Positions 1-6,771 are shown, counted from the stretch's first letter. The stretch is DNA of 10,804 bases from an uncultured Oxalobacteraceae bacterium (GCA_946480015.1 CAMLIL010000141.1:1-10804), one strand, 5' to 3'. Notes: a model not told the origin generated them from the letters alone. Program-made: numbers and translations.

Positions 1-347
1 TGTACCTGGACTTCTGGGCCTCGTGGTGCGGCCCGTGCCGCCAGTCCTTCCCCTGGATGAACGAGATGCAGGCCAAGTACGGCGACAAGGGCTTGCGCAT
101 CGTCGGCGTCAATGTCGATGCGCGCAGCGAGGATGCGCGCGGCTTCCTCGACGCCAATCCGGCACGCTTCACAGTGGCCTTCGACCCGCAGGGCGCGACC
201 CCGCGTAGCTACGGCATCAAGGGCATGCCCTCGAGCGTGCTGATCGACGCCAACGGCAAGGTGGTGTTCGCCCACACCGGCTTTCGCGAGCCTGACCGCG
301 CCGAACTGGAAGCGCGCATCAAGGCGGCGCTGGGAGCGGCGCAATGA
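1..347 (+). CDS. TlpA/ResA-like periplasmic thioredoxin (5' end missing)
   Basis: The reading frame is open from base 3, so only the last 114 residues are visible. They contain a thioredoxin active site, W-C-G-P-C, with cysteines at visible residues 9 and 12 (first Cys codon 27-29), directly after the strand YLDFWASW. The cis-proline loop is G-M-P-S-S followed by VLIDANGKV, as in TlpA/ResA/thiol-disulfide reductases of the AhpC/TSA-Redoxin type. Such proteins usually have a signal peptide or membrane anchor and reduce or isomerise periplasmic disulfides. The N-terminus that would show this is outside the window. The stop codon overlaps the next start (ATGA), so it is translationally coupled to the DUF4266 lipoprotein. 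DsbD, four genes downstream, could supply its electrons (inference). The fold assignment is secure; the substrate is unknown, with the DUF4266 cysteines as one candidate. Confidence 0.9.
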   Translation, partial: YLDFWASWCGPCRQSFPWMNEMQAKYGDKGLRIVGVNVDARSEDARGFLDANPARFTVAFDPQGATPRSYGIKGMPSSVLIDANGKVVFAHTGFREPDRAELEARIKAALGAAQ

Positions 348-562
348 GGGCCCTGATGAAGGCTGGCGCCGTGTGCGCCCTGCTGTCGGGCTGCGCCTTC
401 GGGCCGCCCGTGCAGCCGTGGGAAAAAGGCGTGCTGGCGCGTCCCGAGATGCGCGCCGACGGGCCCGCGCTGGAAACGCGCTACGACGAGCATATCTACA
501 CCAGCCGCGAAGCTGCCTCGGGCGGCAGCGGCGTCGGTGGCGGCGGCTGCGGCTGCAATTAA
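344..562 (+). CDS. DUF4266 small lipoprotein with Gly-Cys-Gly-Cys tail
   Basis: This 72-residue protein has a short signal sequence ending in a lipobox, L14-S15-G16-C17, predicting cleavage by signal peptidase II and lipid attachment at Cys17. The mature protein would be about 56 residues. The middle (PVQPWEKGVLARPEM) matches what I recognise as the DUF4266 family, whose function is not established. The C-terminus is Gly-rich and ends G-C-G-C-N, giving two exposed cysteines at 69 and 71. They could bind a metal, form a disulfide, or exchange electrons with the thioredoxin encoded just upstream; this is inference. The start overlaps the upstream stop by 4 bases and has GGGAG 7 bases upstream (332-336). 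A second in-frame ATG at 356 is possible but would leave a very short signal sequence. Confidence 0.85.
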   Translation: MRALMKAGAVCALLSGCAFGPPVQPWEKGVLARPEMRADGPALETRYDEHIYTSREAASGGSGVGGGGCGCN

Positions 563-563
563 T

Positions 564-569
564 AAGGGA
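564..569 (+). promoter_or_regulatory. Ribosome binding site deciding the DUF3570 start
   Basis: AAGGGA lies 9 bases before the ATG at 579 but abuts the ATG at 570. The spacing favours 579 as the real start. An in-frame GTG at 537 lies inside the previous gene and would add an Ala-run unlike any signal peptide. Confidence 0.6.
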
Positions 570-578
570 ATGACGCAG

Positions 579-1715
579 ATGAGCAATCGATCCGAACAAG
601 CCACCATGGCATCGCTTGGCCAGGCCATCCTGGCCGCGGCCGTGCTGCTGCCGGGGGTGGCGGCGCATGCCGAGAACGCGCCCGAACGCAGCACCCTGTC
701 GGTGCGCTACCTGAACTATGAAGAAAGCCAGCCCGGGCTGGACCGCATCAAGGTCCATTCGCCCTCACTGGCGCTGGAGACGCCGATCGGCGCGGCCTGG
801 TCGCTCAATGCCAGTCTGACCGCCGACGCCGTCTCCGGCGCCTCGCCGCGCTACCACACGGCCGTCTCCGGCGCCTCGCGCATGCAGGACGACCGCAGCG
901 CCGGCGATGTGGCGCTGACGCGCTACTTCCCGAACGCCAGCCTGACCGTCGGCGCGGCTTACTCCACCGAGCACGATTACGTCTCGCGCGCGCTGTCGGT
1001 CCTGGGCACGCTCACCAGCGAGGACCGCAACACCACCTGGTCGTTCGGCGTGGGCGGGGCCGACGACAGCATCGATCCGGTCAACCTCATCGTGCGCGAC
1101 GCGGGGCGCCAGAGCGTCAACCTGATCGCCGGGGTCACCCGGGTGCTCACGGCTAACGACCTGGCCCAGGTGACGCTGGGCTACTCGCGCGGGCACGGCT
1201 ACTTCAACGATCCGTACAAGCTGCTGGACGTGCGGCCCGACGAGCGCAGCCAGCGCACCCTGATGCTGCGCTGGAATCACCATCATGGCGCCGGCGACGG
1301 CACCACCCGCCTGAGCTACCGCCTGTACGACGACAGCTTCGGCATCCGCGCCCACACGCTCGCGGGCGAATACGTGCAGCCCTTCGGTCAGGGCTGGTCG
1401 GTGACGCCCTCGCTGCGCCTGTACTCGCAGCGCGCGGCCAGCTTCTATGTCGACACGCCCGGCAACGATGGCTTTCCGGCGATCCTGGCCAGCGGCGGGC
1501 TGACCTACGGCTCGGCCGACCAGCGCCTCTCGGCCTTCGGCGCCGTCACCGCGGGCATCCGGCTGGCGCGCCAGATCGACCGTGACTGGCAGGCCGACGT
1601 CAAGGTCGAAAGCTACCGCCAGCGTTCGCAGTGGCGCGTGTTCGGCCACGGCAGCGAGAGTCTGGCGCCACTGCGTGCACTCAGCCTGCAAGTGGGCGTG
1701 AGCCGCTCCTGGTAA
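579..1715 (+). CDS. DUF3570 outer-membrane beta-barrel protein
   Basis: This is a 378-residue exported protein. Residues 1-31 form a Sec signal peptide with hydrophobic core and an A-H-A cleavage site before Glu32. The rest shows alternating polar/aromatic strands and short turns, and the last residue is Trp (VGVSRSW), typical of outer-membrane barrels recognised by the BAM complex. I recognise the family as DUF3570, of unknown function. Residues 83-89 read D-A-V-S-G-A-S and 94-100 read T-A-V-S-G-A-S. The first fits the D-x-x-(S/T)-G-A-(S/T) consensus to which ApbE attaches FMN, and an ApbE homologue is the next gene. Flavinylation of this protein is therefore a reasonable hypothesis, not shown. 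The stop overlaps the apbE start by one base (TAATG). It lies 16 bases after the DUF4266 stop. Alternative start: ATG 570. Confidence 0.85.
   Translation: MSNRSEQATMASLGQAILAAAVLLPGVAAHAENAPERSTLSVRYLNYEESQPGLDRIKVHSPSLALETPIGAAWSLNASLTADAVSGASPRYHTAVSGASRMQDDRSAGDVALTRYFPNASLTVGAAYSTEHDYVSRALSVLGTLTSEDRNTTWSFGVGGADDSIDPVNLIVRDAGRQSVNLIAGVTRVLTANDLAQVTLGYSRGHGYFNDPYKLLDVRPDERSQRTLMLRWNHHHGAGDGTTRLSYRLYDDSFGIRAHTLAGEYVQPFGQGWSVTPSLRLYSQRAASFYVDTPGNDGFPAILASGGLTYGSADQRLSAFGAVTAGIRLARQIDRDWQADVKVESYRQRSQWRVFGHGSESLAPLRALSLQVGVSRSW
828..879 (+). repeat. 19-bp perfect direct repeat encoding AVSGAS twice
   Basis: The 19 bases GCCGTCTCCGGCGCCTCGC occur at 828-846 and again at 861-879, offset by 33 bases (11 codons, in frame). 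Both copies encode A-V-S-G-A-S within the DUF3570 gene. The first copy is preceded by Asp, the second by Thr. Confidence 0.9.
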
Positions 1716-2599
1716 TGCGTACGCGCAGCTTCCCGTTCCAGGCAATGGGCAGCGAATGCCTGGTGCACCTGGCCACCGACGACGATGCCGCCTCGCTGGC
1801 GGTGCTGGCGATGGCCGAGGTGCGCCGCATCGAGCACAAATACTCGCGCTACCGGCCCGACAGCATCGTCAGCCGCATCAACGCGGCCGCCGGCAGCGGC
1901 GCCTGCGAGTGCGACGAGGAGACCATGGCGCTGCTGGGGTATGCCGACGCCCTGTTCTACGCCAGCCAGGGCCGCTTCGACATTACCTCCGGCGTGCTGC
2001 GGCGCGCCTGGGATTTCCGCCGCGCCCAGCTGCCCGAACCGGCCAAGCTGCGCGCCCTGCTGCCGCTGGTGGGCTGGGACGCGGTGGAGTGGCGCGACGG
2101 CGCGGTACGGCTGCCCGAGGCCGGCATGGAACTCGATTTCGGCGGTTTCGGCAAGGAATACGCGGCCGACCGCGCCGCCACCATCCTGGCCCACGCCGGG
2201 GTGCGGCACGGCTATGTGAACCTGGGCGGCGACCTGCGCCTGATCGGCCCGCAGCCGGACGGCGCGCCCTGGCAGTGCGCCATCCAGGACCCGCGCCAGC
2301 CTGGCCGCCTGACCGCCTCGATCCCGCTGGGCAGCGGTGCGCTGGCCACCAGCGGCGACTATGAACGCTTCATCGAAGTGGACGGCCAGCGCTACTGCCA
2401 CATCCTCGACCCGCGCAGCGGCATGCCGGTACAGCACTGGCAATCGGTCAGCGTGACCGCCCCGCTGGCCATCGCCGCCGGCAGCTGCGCCACCGTGGCC
2501 ATGCTGATGCAGGAGGACGGCCTGGACTTCCTCGACAAGAGCGGCATGGCCTACCTGGCCATCGACCGCCACGGCGCCATCTTCCGCAAAGACCTCTGA
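1715..2599 (+). CDS. apbE: ApbE-family FAD:protein FMN transferase
   Basis: The 294-residue product has the ApbE fold signature in order: F-x-A-M-G-S near the N-terminus, RYRPDS and FDITSG, the flavin-binding block D141-F-G-G-F-G-K147-E-Y-A-A-D, N169-L-G-G-D173, A-T-S-G-D-Y (211-216) and H229-I-L-D-P-R-S-G236. ApbE enzymes split FAD and attach FMN by a phosphoester bond to Ser/Thr of exported redox proteins, using Mg2+. Two oddities are visible. There is no signal peptide or lipobox at this start. Also, near the C-terminus, where ApbE proteins usually carry an Asp that binds Mg2+ (A-D-A-x-x-T), this one reads A-G256-S-C-A-T260; the Thr is kept but the Asp is Gly by my hand alignment. The ATG overlaps the DUF3570 stop, indicating coupled translation. 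An in-frame GTG 84 bases upstream gives a longer protein but no signal peptide. Confidence 0.9.
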   Translation: MRTRSFPFQAMGSECLVHLATDDDAASLAVLAMAEVRRIEHKYSRYRPDSIVSRINAAAGSGACECDEETMALLGYADALFYASQGRFDITSGVLRRAWDFRRAQLPEPAKLRALLPLVGWDAVEWRDGAVRLPEAGMELDFGGFGKEYAADRAATILAHAGVRHGYVNLGGDLRLIGPQPDGAPWQCAIQDPRQPGRLTASIPLGSGALATSGDYERFIEVDGQRYCHILDPRSGMPVQHWQSVSVTAPLAIAAGSCATVAMLMQEDGLDFLDKSGMAYLAIDRHGAIFRKDL

Positions 2600-2625
2600 T
2601 TTCCGATCATGACAAGGACACTTCC

Positions 2626-4428
2626 ATGAACCTGCAACGACTACGCGCCTGGCTGCTGGCCGCGCTGGCACTGTGTGCCCTGCTTCCCGCCCTGGCCCGC
2701 GCCGACGACTTCCTCGAACCCGAGCAGGCCTTCCAGCTCAAGGCCGAGCTGGTGGACAAGGCGGTGCTGCTGCACTGGACCATCGCGCCCGGCTATCACC
2801 TGTACCGCGACCAGCTGCGCTTCACGGCCGATGCAGCCAGCGCGCCTTTCAGCGCACCCGCCCTGCCCGACGGCATCCGCAAGTTCGACGTCAACTTCAA
2901 CAAGGAGCTGGAAAGCTACGAGCGCACGCTGGACCTGCGCCTGCCGCTGCAGGCCGCCACGCCGTTCAACTTGACGGTGGTTTTCCAGGGCTGCGCCGAC
3001 GCCGGCCTGTGCTACGCACCGATGCAGCAGGTATTGCGGGTCGATCCGGCCATGCCCGGCGCCCTGGCGACCGCGCCTGCCGCGGCGCCAGCAAGCGCGC
3101 CTGCCGCTCCCGCTGCCGCCACCCCGGCGCCGCAGGACGACAGCTCGCTGGCCCAGCGCACGCTGGAAAGCGGCAGCATCGTCAAGATCGGCGCAGCCTT
3201 CCTGGTATTCGGCCTGCTGCTCTCGTTCACGCCTTGCGTGCTGCCGATGGTGCCCATCCTGTCGTCGATCATCGTCGGCGAAGGCAACGTCACGCGCTCG
3301 CGCGGCCTGCTGCTGGCCCTCGCATACAGCCTGGGCATGGCACTGGTGTACACCTCGCTGGGCGTGGGCGCCGGGCTGGCCGGCGAAGGCCTGGCCGGGG
3401 CGCTGCAAAAGCCCTGGGTGCTGCTGTGCTTCGGCGGCCTGATGGTGGTGCTGGCGCTGTCGATGTTCGATGTCTACCAGCTGCAGCTGCCCAGTTCCAT
3501 CCAGTCGCGCCTGTCGGCCAAGGGCGCCAAGGGCGGCCGCGCGGCCGGGGTGTTCGTCATGGGCGCGCTGTCGGCGCTGATCGTCGGCCCCTGCGTGGCC
3601 GGACCGCTGGCCGGCGCGCTGCTGTATATCAGCCAGACCGGCAACGCCGCCACCGGCGGCTGGGCGCTGTTCTCAATGGCTGCCGGGATGAGCGTGCCGC
3701 TGCTGCTCACCGGCCTGTCGGCGGGCAGCCTGCTGCCGCGCGCCGGCGCCTGGATGAACGGCGTCAAGAAGGTGTTCGGCCTGCTGCTTATCGCCGTGGC
3801 GGTGTGGATGGTAACGCCGGTGTTCCCGGTGCCGGTGATGATGGTCCTGTGGGGCAGCCTGGCGATCGCCTGCGCACTGTTTCTGCATGTGGGCCAGCCG
3901 CTGCCGCCGCACAGCGGGGTTGGCGCGTACGCGCGCAAGGCGCTGGGTGTGGTGCTGATGGTGGGCGGCCTGTTCGAACTGGCCGGCGCGGCCAGCGGCG
4001 GCCAGGCCGTGGTGCAGCCGCTGGCGCATCTGCGCGGTGGCGGCGCAGTCGCCGCCGTGGCTGCGGCGCCGCAGTTCACGCGCGTGGCCAGCGTGGCCGA
4101 GCTGGAACGCGCGCTGGCCCAGCCCGGGCCGCCAGCCATGCTGGACTTCTACGCCGACTGGTGCGTGGCTTGCAAGGAGATGGAGCACATGACCTTCAGC
4201 GATCCCAAGGTGGCCGCCGCGATGAAGAGCATGCGCCTGTTGCAGGTGGACGTCACCGCCAATAGCGACGAGCAGCGTGCGCTGCTGAAGAAGTTCAATC
4301 TGTTCGGGCCGCCAGGCATCGTGCTGTTTGGCGCCAGCGGCAAGGAAATCAACCAGGGCCGGGTGATTGGCTTCGTCCCGCCCGATACTTTCCTGCGCCA
4401 TCTGGCGCGCGCCCGCGACGAAGCATAG
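2626..4428 (+). CDS. dsbD: Thiol:disulfide interchange protein DsbD
   Basis: DsbD carries electrons from cytoplasmic thioredoxin across the inner membrane to periplasmic thiol proteins. This 600-residue copy has all three modules. A signal peptide ends near A-R-A (residue 26). The periplasmic alpha domain has C123 and C129 (GCADAGLCYAPM). A Pro/Ala-rich linker spans about 146-172. The multi-helix membrane domain has its redox pair C204 (FTPCVLPMVP) and C323 (GPCVAGP). The C-terminal thioredoxin domain has D-W-C513-V-A-C516-K. These match the three Cys pairs of E. coli DsbD (565 residues). AAGGAC lies 7 bases before the ATG. It follows apbE by 26 bases and ends the operon before a strong terminator. 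The context suggests it supplies reductant to the operon's TlpA-like thioredoxin (inference), as well as any general DsbC/cytochrome c maturation role. Confidence 0.95.
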   Translation: MNLQRLRAWLLAALALCALLPALARADDFLEPEQAFQLKAELVDKAVLLHWTIAPGYHLYRDQLRFTADAASAPFSAPALPDGIRKFDVNFNKELESYERTLDLRLPLQAATPFNLTVVFQGCADAGLCYAPMQQVLRVDPAMPGALATAPAAAPASAPAAPAAATPAPQDDSSLAQRTLESGSIVKIGAAFLVFGLLLSFTPCVLPMVPILSSIIVGEGNVTRSRGLLLALAYSLGMALVYTSLGVGAGLAGEGLAGALQKPWVLLCFGGLMVVLALSMFDVYQLQLPSSIQSRLSAKGAKGGRAAGVFVMGALSALIVGPCVAGPLAGALLYISQTGNAATGGWALFSMAAGMSVPLLLTGLSAGSLLPRAGAWMNGVKKVFGLLLIAVAVWMVTPVFPVPVMMVLWGSLAIACALFLHVGQPLPPHSGVGAYARKALGVVLMVGGLFELAGAASGGQAVVQPLAHLRGGGAVAAVAAAPQFTRVASVAELERALAQPGPPAMLDFYADWCVACKEMEHMTFSDPKVAAAMKSMRLLQVDVTANSDEQRALLKKFNLFGPPGIVLFGASGKEINQGRVIGFVPPDTFLRHLARARDEA

Positions 4429-4467
4429 CGCGGCTTGCCGCGCGCCACTTGCAGCTTGTAGCGACGT

Positions 4468-4502
4468 AAAAAAGCCCGGCAGTGCGAACTGCCGGGCTTT
4501 TT
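4468..4502. terminator. Bidirectional rho-independent terminator between dsbD and ppiD
   Basis: A perfect 10-bp stem GCCCGGCAGT / ACTGCCGGGC (4474-4483 and 4488-4497) closes a GCGA loop. It is flanked by six A on the left and five T on the right, so it gives a U-tract in both directions. It lies 40 bases after the dsbD stop and 19 bases beyond the ppiD stop, serving both convergent genes. Confidence 0.92.
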
Positions 4503-4520
4503 ATCGTGCGCCGAAAAAGC

Positions 4521-6443
4521 TTACTTGGCGACCGGCTCGACCTTCACTTCGGTACCGTTCTTGACCAGCACCTTGGCCTTGGCCTTCTGCTTGAGCGCTT
4601 CGACGTAGGAATACATCTCTTCCTGGCCGATGGCGCTGGTGATCTGCTGCTGTTCCTGGGCGCGGCGCGCCAGGTCCGGCTTCTCGGCCTGGGCCACCTT
4701 GCCGATGCGGTAGATGGCGTAGCCGGTTCCCGGCACGTCCACGCCCACATAGGCTGGCAGCTTGCTCACGTCGGCCTTGAGCACGGCGATCGCGGCGGCC
4801 TGGTTGAATGGCGGCTCCTTGGTGCGGGTGACCACCTTGGCTTCGCCGAAACCGGCGGCGTCGCCCGAAGCCTTCACCTCGGCCAGCTTCTTCTCGCCGG
4901 CGGCGCGCGCCAGCTTGGCAGCTTCTTCCTGCATCACGCGCTGACGGATCAGCGGCTCGACCTCGGCCAGCGGACGCTTGGCGGCCGGTTTGTACTCGAG
5001 CACGCGGCCAGCGACCAGGGTGCTCGGCGCCACTTCGACCGCTTCGGTATTGCGCTTGTTCTTGAGCGCGTCGTCGCCGAACAGGGCCTTGAGGAACTTG
5101 GCGTTGTTGACGGGCGAGGCGCCCAACTGCGGCGAAGGATTGCGCGCCACGCCGGCCACGCTCTCGACCTTCAGGCCCAGCTTGTCGGCCACCGGCTTGA
5201 GGCTGTCGGACTGCTCGTAGACCGTGTTGGTGAACACTTCAGCCATCTCGGAATACTTCTTCGAGGCCTTGCCCTTTTTCAGTTCCGCGGCGATCTGCGC
5301 CTTGGCTTCGTCGAGCGTCTTGAGCTTGGCCGGGGTGATGCTTGGCACGGTGAGGATGTGGTAACCGTATTCGGATTCCACCACATTGCTGATCTCGCCC
5401 TGCTTGAGCGCGTAGATCGCGTCTTCGACGGACTTGGTGAAGGCGCCCTTTTCGACCACGCCGAGGTCGCCGCCAGCTTCGGCGGAACCCGGGTCTTGCG
5501 ACTTGGCCTTGGCCACGGCCGCGAAGCTCGCCGGGGCCTTGCGCACTTCGGCCAGGATGGCGTCGGCCTTGGCCTTGGCGGCAGCCTTGTCGGCGGCGCT
5601 GGCATCCTTCTTCACGCTGATCAGGATGTGGCTGGCGGTACGCTGCTCGGGCTGGCCGAACTTGTCCTTGTTGGCGTTGTAGTAGGCTTCGACTTCGCTG
5701 TCGGGCACGCTGATCTGGCGTTCGACCGCGGCGGCGTCGAGCACCACGTATTCGGCCTTGACCTGCTCGGGAATCTGGAACAGCGCGGCGTTCTTGTCGT
5801 AGAAGGCCTTGACCATCTCGTCGCTCACCTTGACCTGGGCGGCGTAGGTGGCAGCCGGGAACATCAGCTCCTGGGCTTCGCGTTCCTGGTCGCTGATCTC
5901 GGACAGGCGCGCGGCGACGCTGCGCGGCGCGAAGGCGCTCGCAGCGACGGCGCTATTGAGCTGCTCCAGCGTGAGCTCGCGGCGCAGGCGCGCTTCGTAC
6001 GCGGCCGGGCTCATGCCCTGGGCCGACAAGGCGGCGATGTAGCGCTCCTTGTCGAAGCCGCCGTCCGCCTTGCGGAACTGCGTGTACTGCATGATCGAGC
6101 TTTGCAGGGCGGCGTCGCCCACGGTCATGTGGTTGCGCGCCACTTCGGCGGCCAGCGAACGCTCGGCCACCAGGTTTTCCAGCACGCCCTGCTTGACCTG
6201 CGGGTTCTCGAACATCTTGGCGTCGAACTGCGCGCCCATCATGCCGCGATAGCGCTCCATTTGCTGGCGCTGCGCCTCTTCCCATTCCTGCTGGGTGATT
6301 TTCTGGCCATCGACCACGGCCACTTCGGCGCCGGTATTGGACTTGTCATAGCTGCTGACGCCCACCAGGACAAACGAAGGCACGATCAACAGAGCCAACA
6401 GAATCTGCATCCAGCGCTGATGACTACGAATAAATTCAAACAT
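4521..6443 (-). CDS. ppiD: Periplasmic folding chaperone PpiD (SurA/parvulin type)
   Basis: The 640-residue product starts with a short cytoplasmic stretch and one membrane anchor (about residues 12-30, MQILLALLIVPSFVLVGV), then a SurA-like N-terminal region. A single parvulin domain spans about residues 268-365, bounded by S-H272-I-L-I and Y-G-Y-H362-I-L, with the G-G-D-L-G segment between. A helical C-terminal region follows. PpiD is anchored at the inner membrane, sits by the Sec translocon and helps newly exported proteins; the E. coli protein (623 residues) has little isomerase activity. Gene order clpX-lon-hupB-ppiD matches E. coli. The ATG is preceded only by a weak GGCGA. A terminator for the upstream tRNA genes ends about 35 bases before the start, leaving little room for a promoter; none is convincing there. 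Confidence 0.93.
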   Translation of the reverse strand: MFEFIRSHQRWMQILLALLIVPSFVLVGVSSYDKSNTGAEVAVVDGQKITQQEWEEAQRQQMERYRGMMGAQFDAKMFENPQVKQGVLENLVAERSLAAEVARNHMTVGDAALQSSIMQYTQFRKADGGFDKERYIAALSAQGMSPAAYEARLRRELTLEQLNSAVAASAFAPRSVAARLSEISDQEREAQELMFPAATYAAQVKVSDEMVKAFYDKNAALFQIPEQVKAEYVVLDAAAVERQISVPDSEVEAYYNANKDKFGQPEQRTASHILISVKKDASAADKAAAKAKADAILAEVRKAPASFAAVAKAKSQDPGSAEAGGDLGVVEKGAFTKSVEDAIYALKQGEISNVVESEYGYHILTVPSITPAKLKTLDEAKAQIAAELKKGKASKKYSEMAEVFTNTVYEQSDSLKPVADKLGLKVESVAGVARNPSPQLGASPVNNAKFLKALFGDDALKNKRNTEAVEVAPSTLVAGRVLEYKPAAKRPLAEVEPLIRQRVMQEEAAKLARAAGEKKLAEVKASGDAAGFGEAKVVTRTKEPPFNQAAAIAVLKADVSKLPAYVGVDVPGTGYAIYRIGKVAQAEKPDLARRAQEQQQITSAIGQEEMYSYVEALKQKAKAKVLVKNGTEVKVEPVAK

Positions 6444-6476
6444 TGTTCGCCAATTCGAAGGTAGTTAAGACAGATG

Positions 6477-6506
6477 AAAAAAAAGGCGAACTCACGTTCG
6501 CCTTTT
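6477..6506 (-). terminator. Rho-independent terminator after the tRNA-Asp pair
   Basis: Read on the minus strand, an 11-bp stem AAAAGGCGAAC / GTTCGCCTTTT (6496-6506 and 6481-6491) with a four-base loop ends in a run of eight T (complement of 6477-6484). It lies 14 bases downstream of the second tRNA gene and upstream of ppiD on the same strand. Confidence 0.85.
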
Positions 6507-6519
6507 CTTCGTTTAATTC

Positions 6520-6596
6520 TGGCGGAGCGGACGGGACTCGAACCCGCGACCCCCGACGTGACAGGCCGGTATTCTAACCAACTGAACTACCACTCC
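6520..6596 (-). tRNA. tRNA-Asp (GTC), distal copy
   Basis: The 77-base gene on the minus strand runs from GGAGTGG to CCGCTCC-G-CCA, with CCA encoded. The anticodon loop CTGTCAC has GTC at positions 34-36. The D-arm GTTC/GAAT, anticodon stem CCGGC/GTCGG (with a G30-U40 wobble) and T-loop TTCGAGT are all present. It differs from the neighbouring copy by one base: T at position 5 instead of C, making a U5-G68 wobble in the acceptor stem. It should still fold. Confidence 0.97.
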
Positions 6597-6612
6597 AGGT
6601 CTGTGCATTTTG

Positions 6613-6689
6613 TGGCGGAGCGGACGGGACTCGAACCCGCGACCCCCGACGTGACAGGCCGGTATTCTAACCAACTGAACTACCGCTCC
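6613..6689 (-). tRNA. tRNA-Asp (GTC), proximal copy
   Basis: The 77-base gene has a fully Watson-Crick acceptor stem GGAGCGG/CCGCTCC, encoded CCA, anticodon GTC and T-loop TTCGAGT. It is transcribed first, with 16 bases (6597-6612) between it and the second copy. No terminator is visible between hupB and this gene, so it may be processed from a hupB-tRNA transcript. Confidence 0.97.
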
Positions 6690-6771
6690 ACAAAATACGG
6701 GTACTGCATGACCAGCAATACGTACCGCTACTGCCAGCCACCTTCCCTGCTTGTCACCGCAGCGAAGGACA
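6690..6771. other. hupB to tRNA-Asp spacer without a clear promoter or terminator
   Basis: These 82 bases hold no hairpin with a T-tract and no well-spaced sigma-70 promoter on the minus strand. TTGCTG and TATTTT occur upstream of the tRNA, but with a 15-base gap and with the -10 almost touching the tRNA, so they are unlikely to serve. Read-through from hupB is the simplest reading. Confidence 0.4.

Larger units (their letters stand above)
6520..6689 (-). repeat. Tandem near-identical tRNA-Asp duplication
   Basis: Two 77-base copies match at 76 of 77 positions, separated by 16 unrelated bases. This is a local tRNA gene duplication; the only difference corresponds to tRNA position 5. Confidence 0.95.

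Noticed and set aside
537..578. Longer N-terminus for the DUF3570 protein from a GTG start
   Set aside because: It lies within the DUF4266 gene and adds an Ala-run before a good signal peptide; the ribosome site points to 579.
2626..4428. Whether dsbD is a short CcdA-like or split form
   Set aside because: All three Cys pairs and domains are present in one uninterrupted frame.
4482..6464. A 660-codon open frame on the + strand opposite ppiD
   Set aside because: It is antisense to a clearly recognised gene, His/Leu/Gly-rich in the way expected from reversed GC-biased codons, matches no known fold, and starts inside the terminator.
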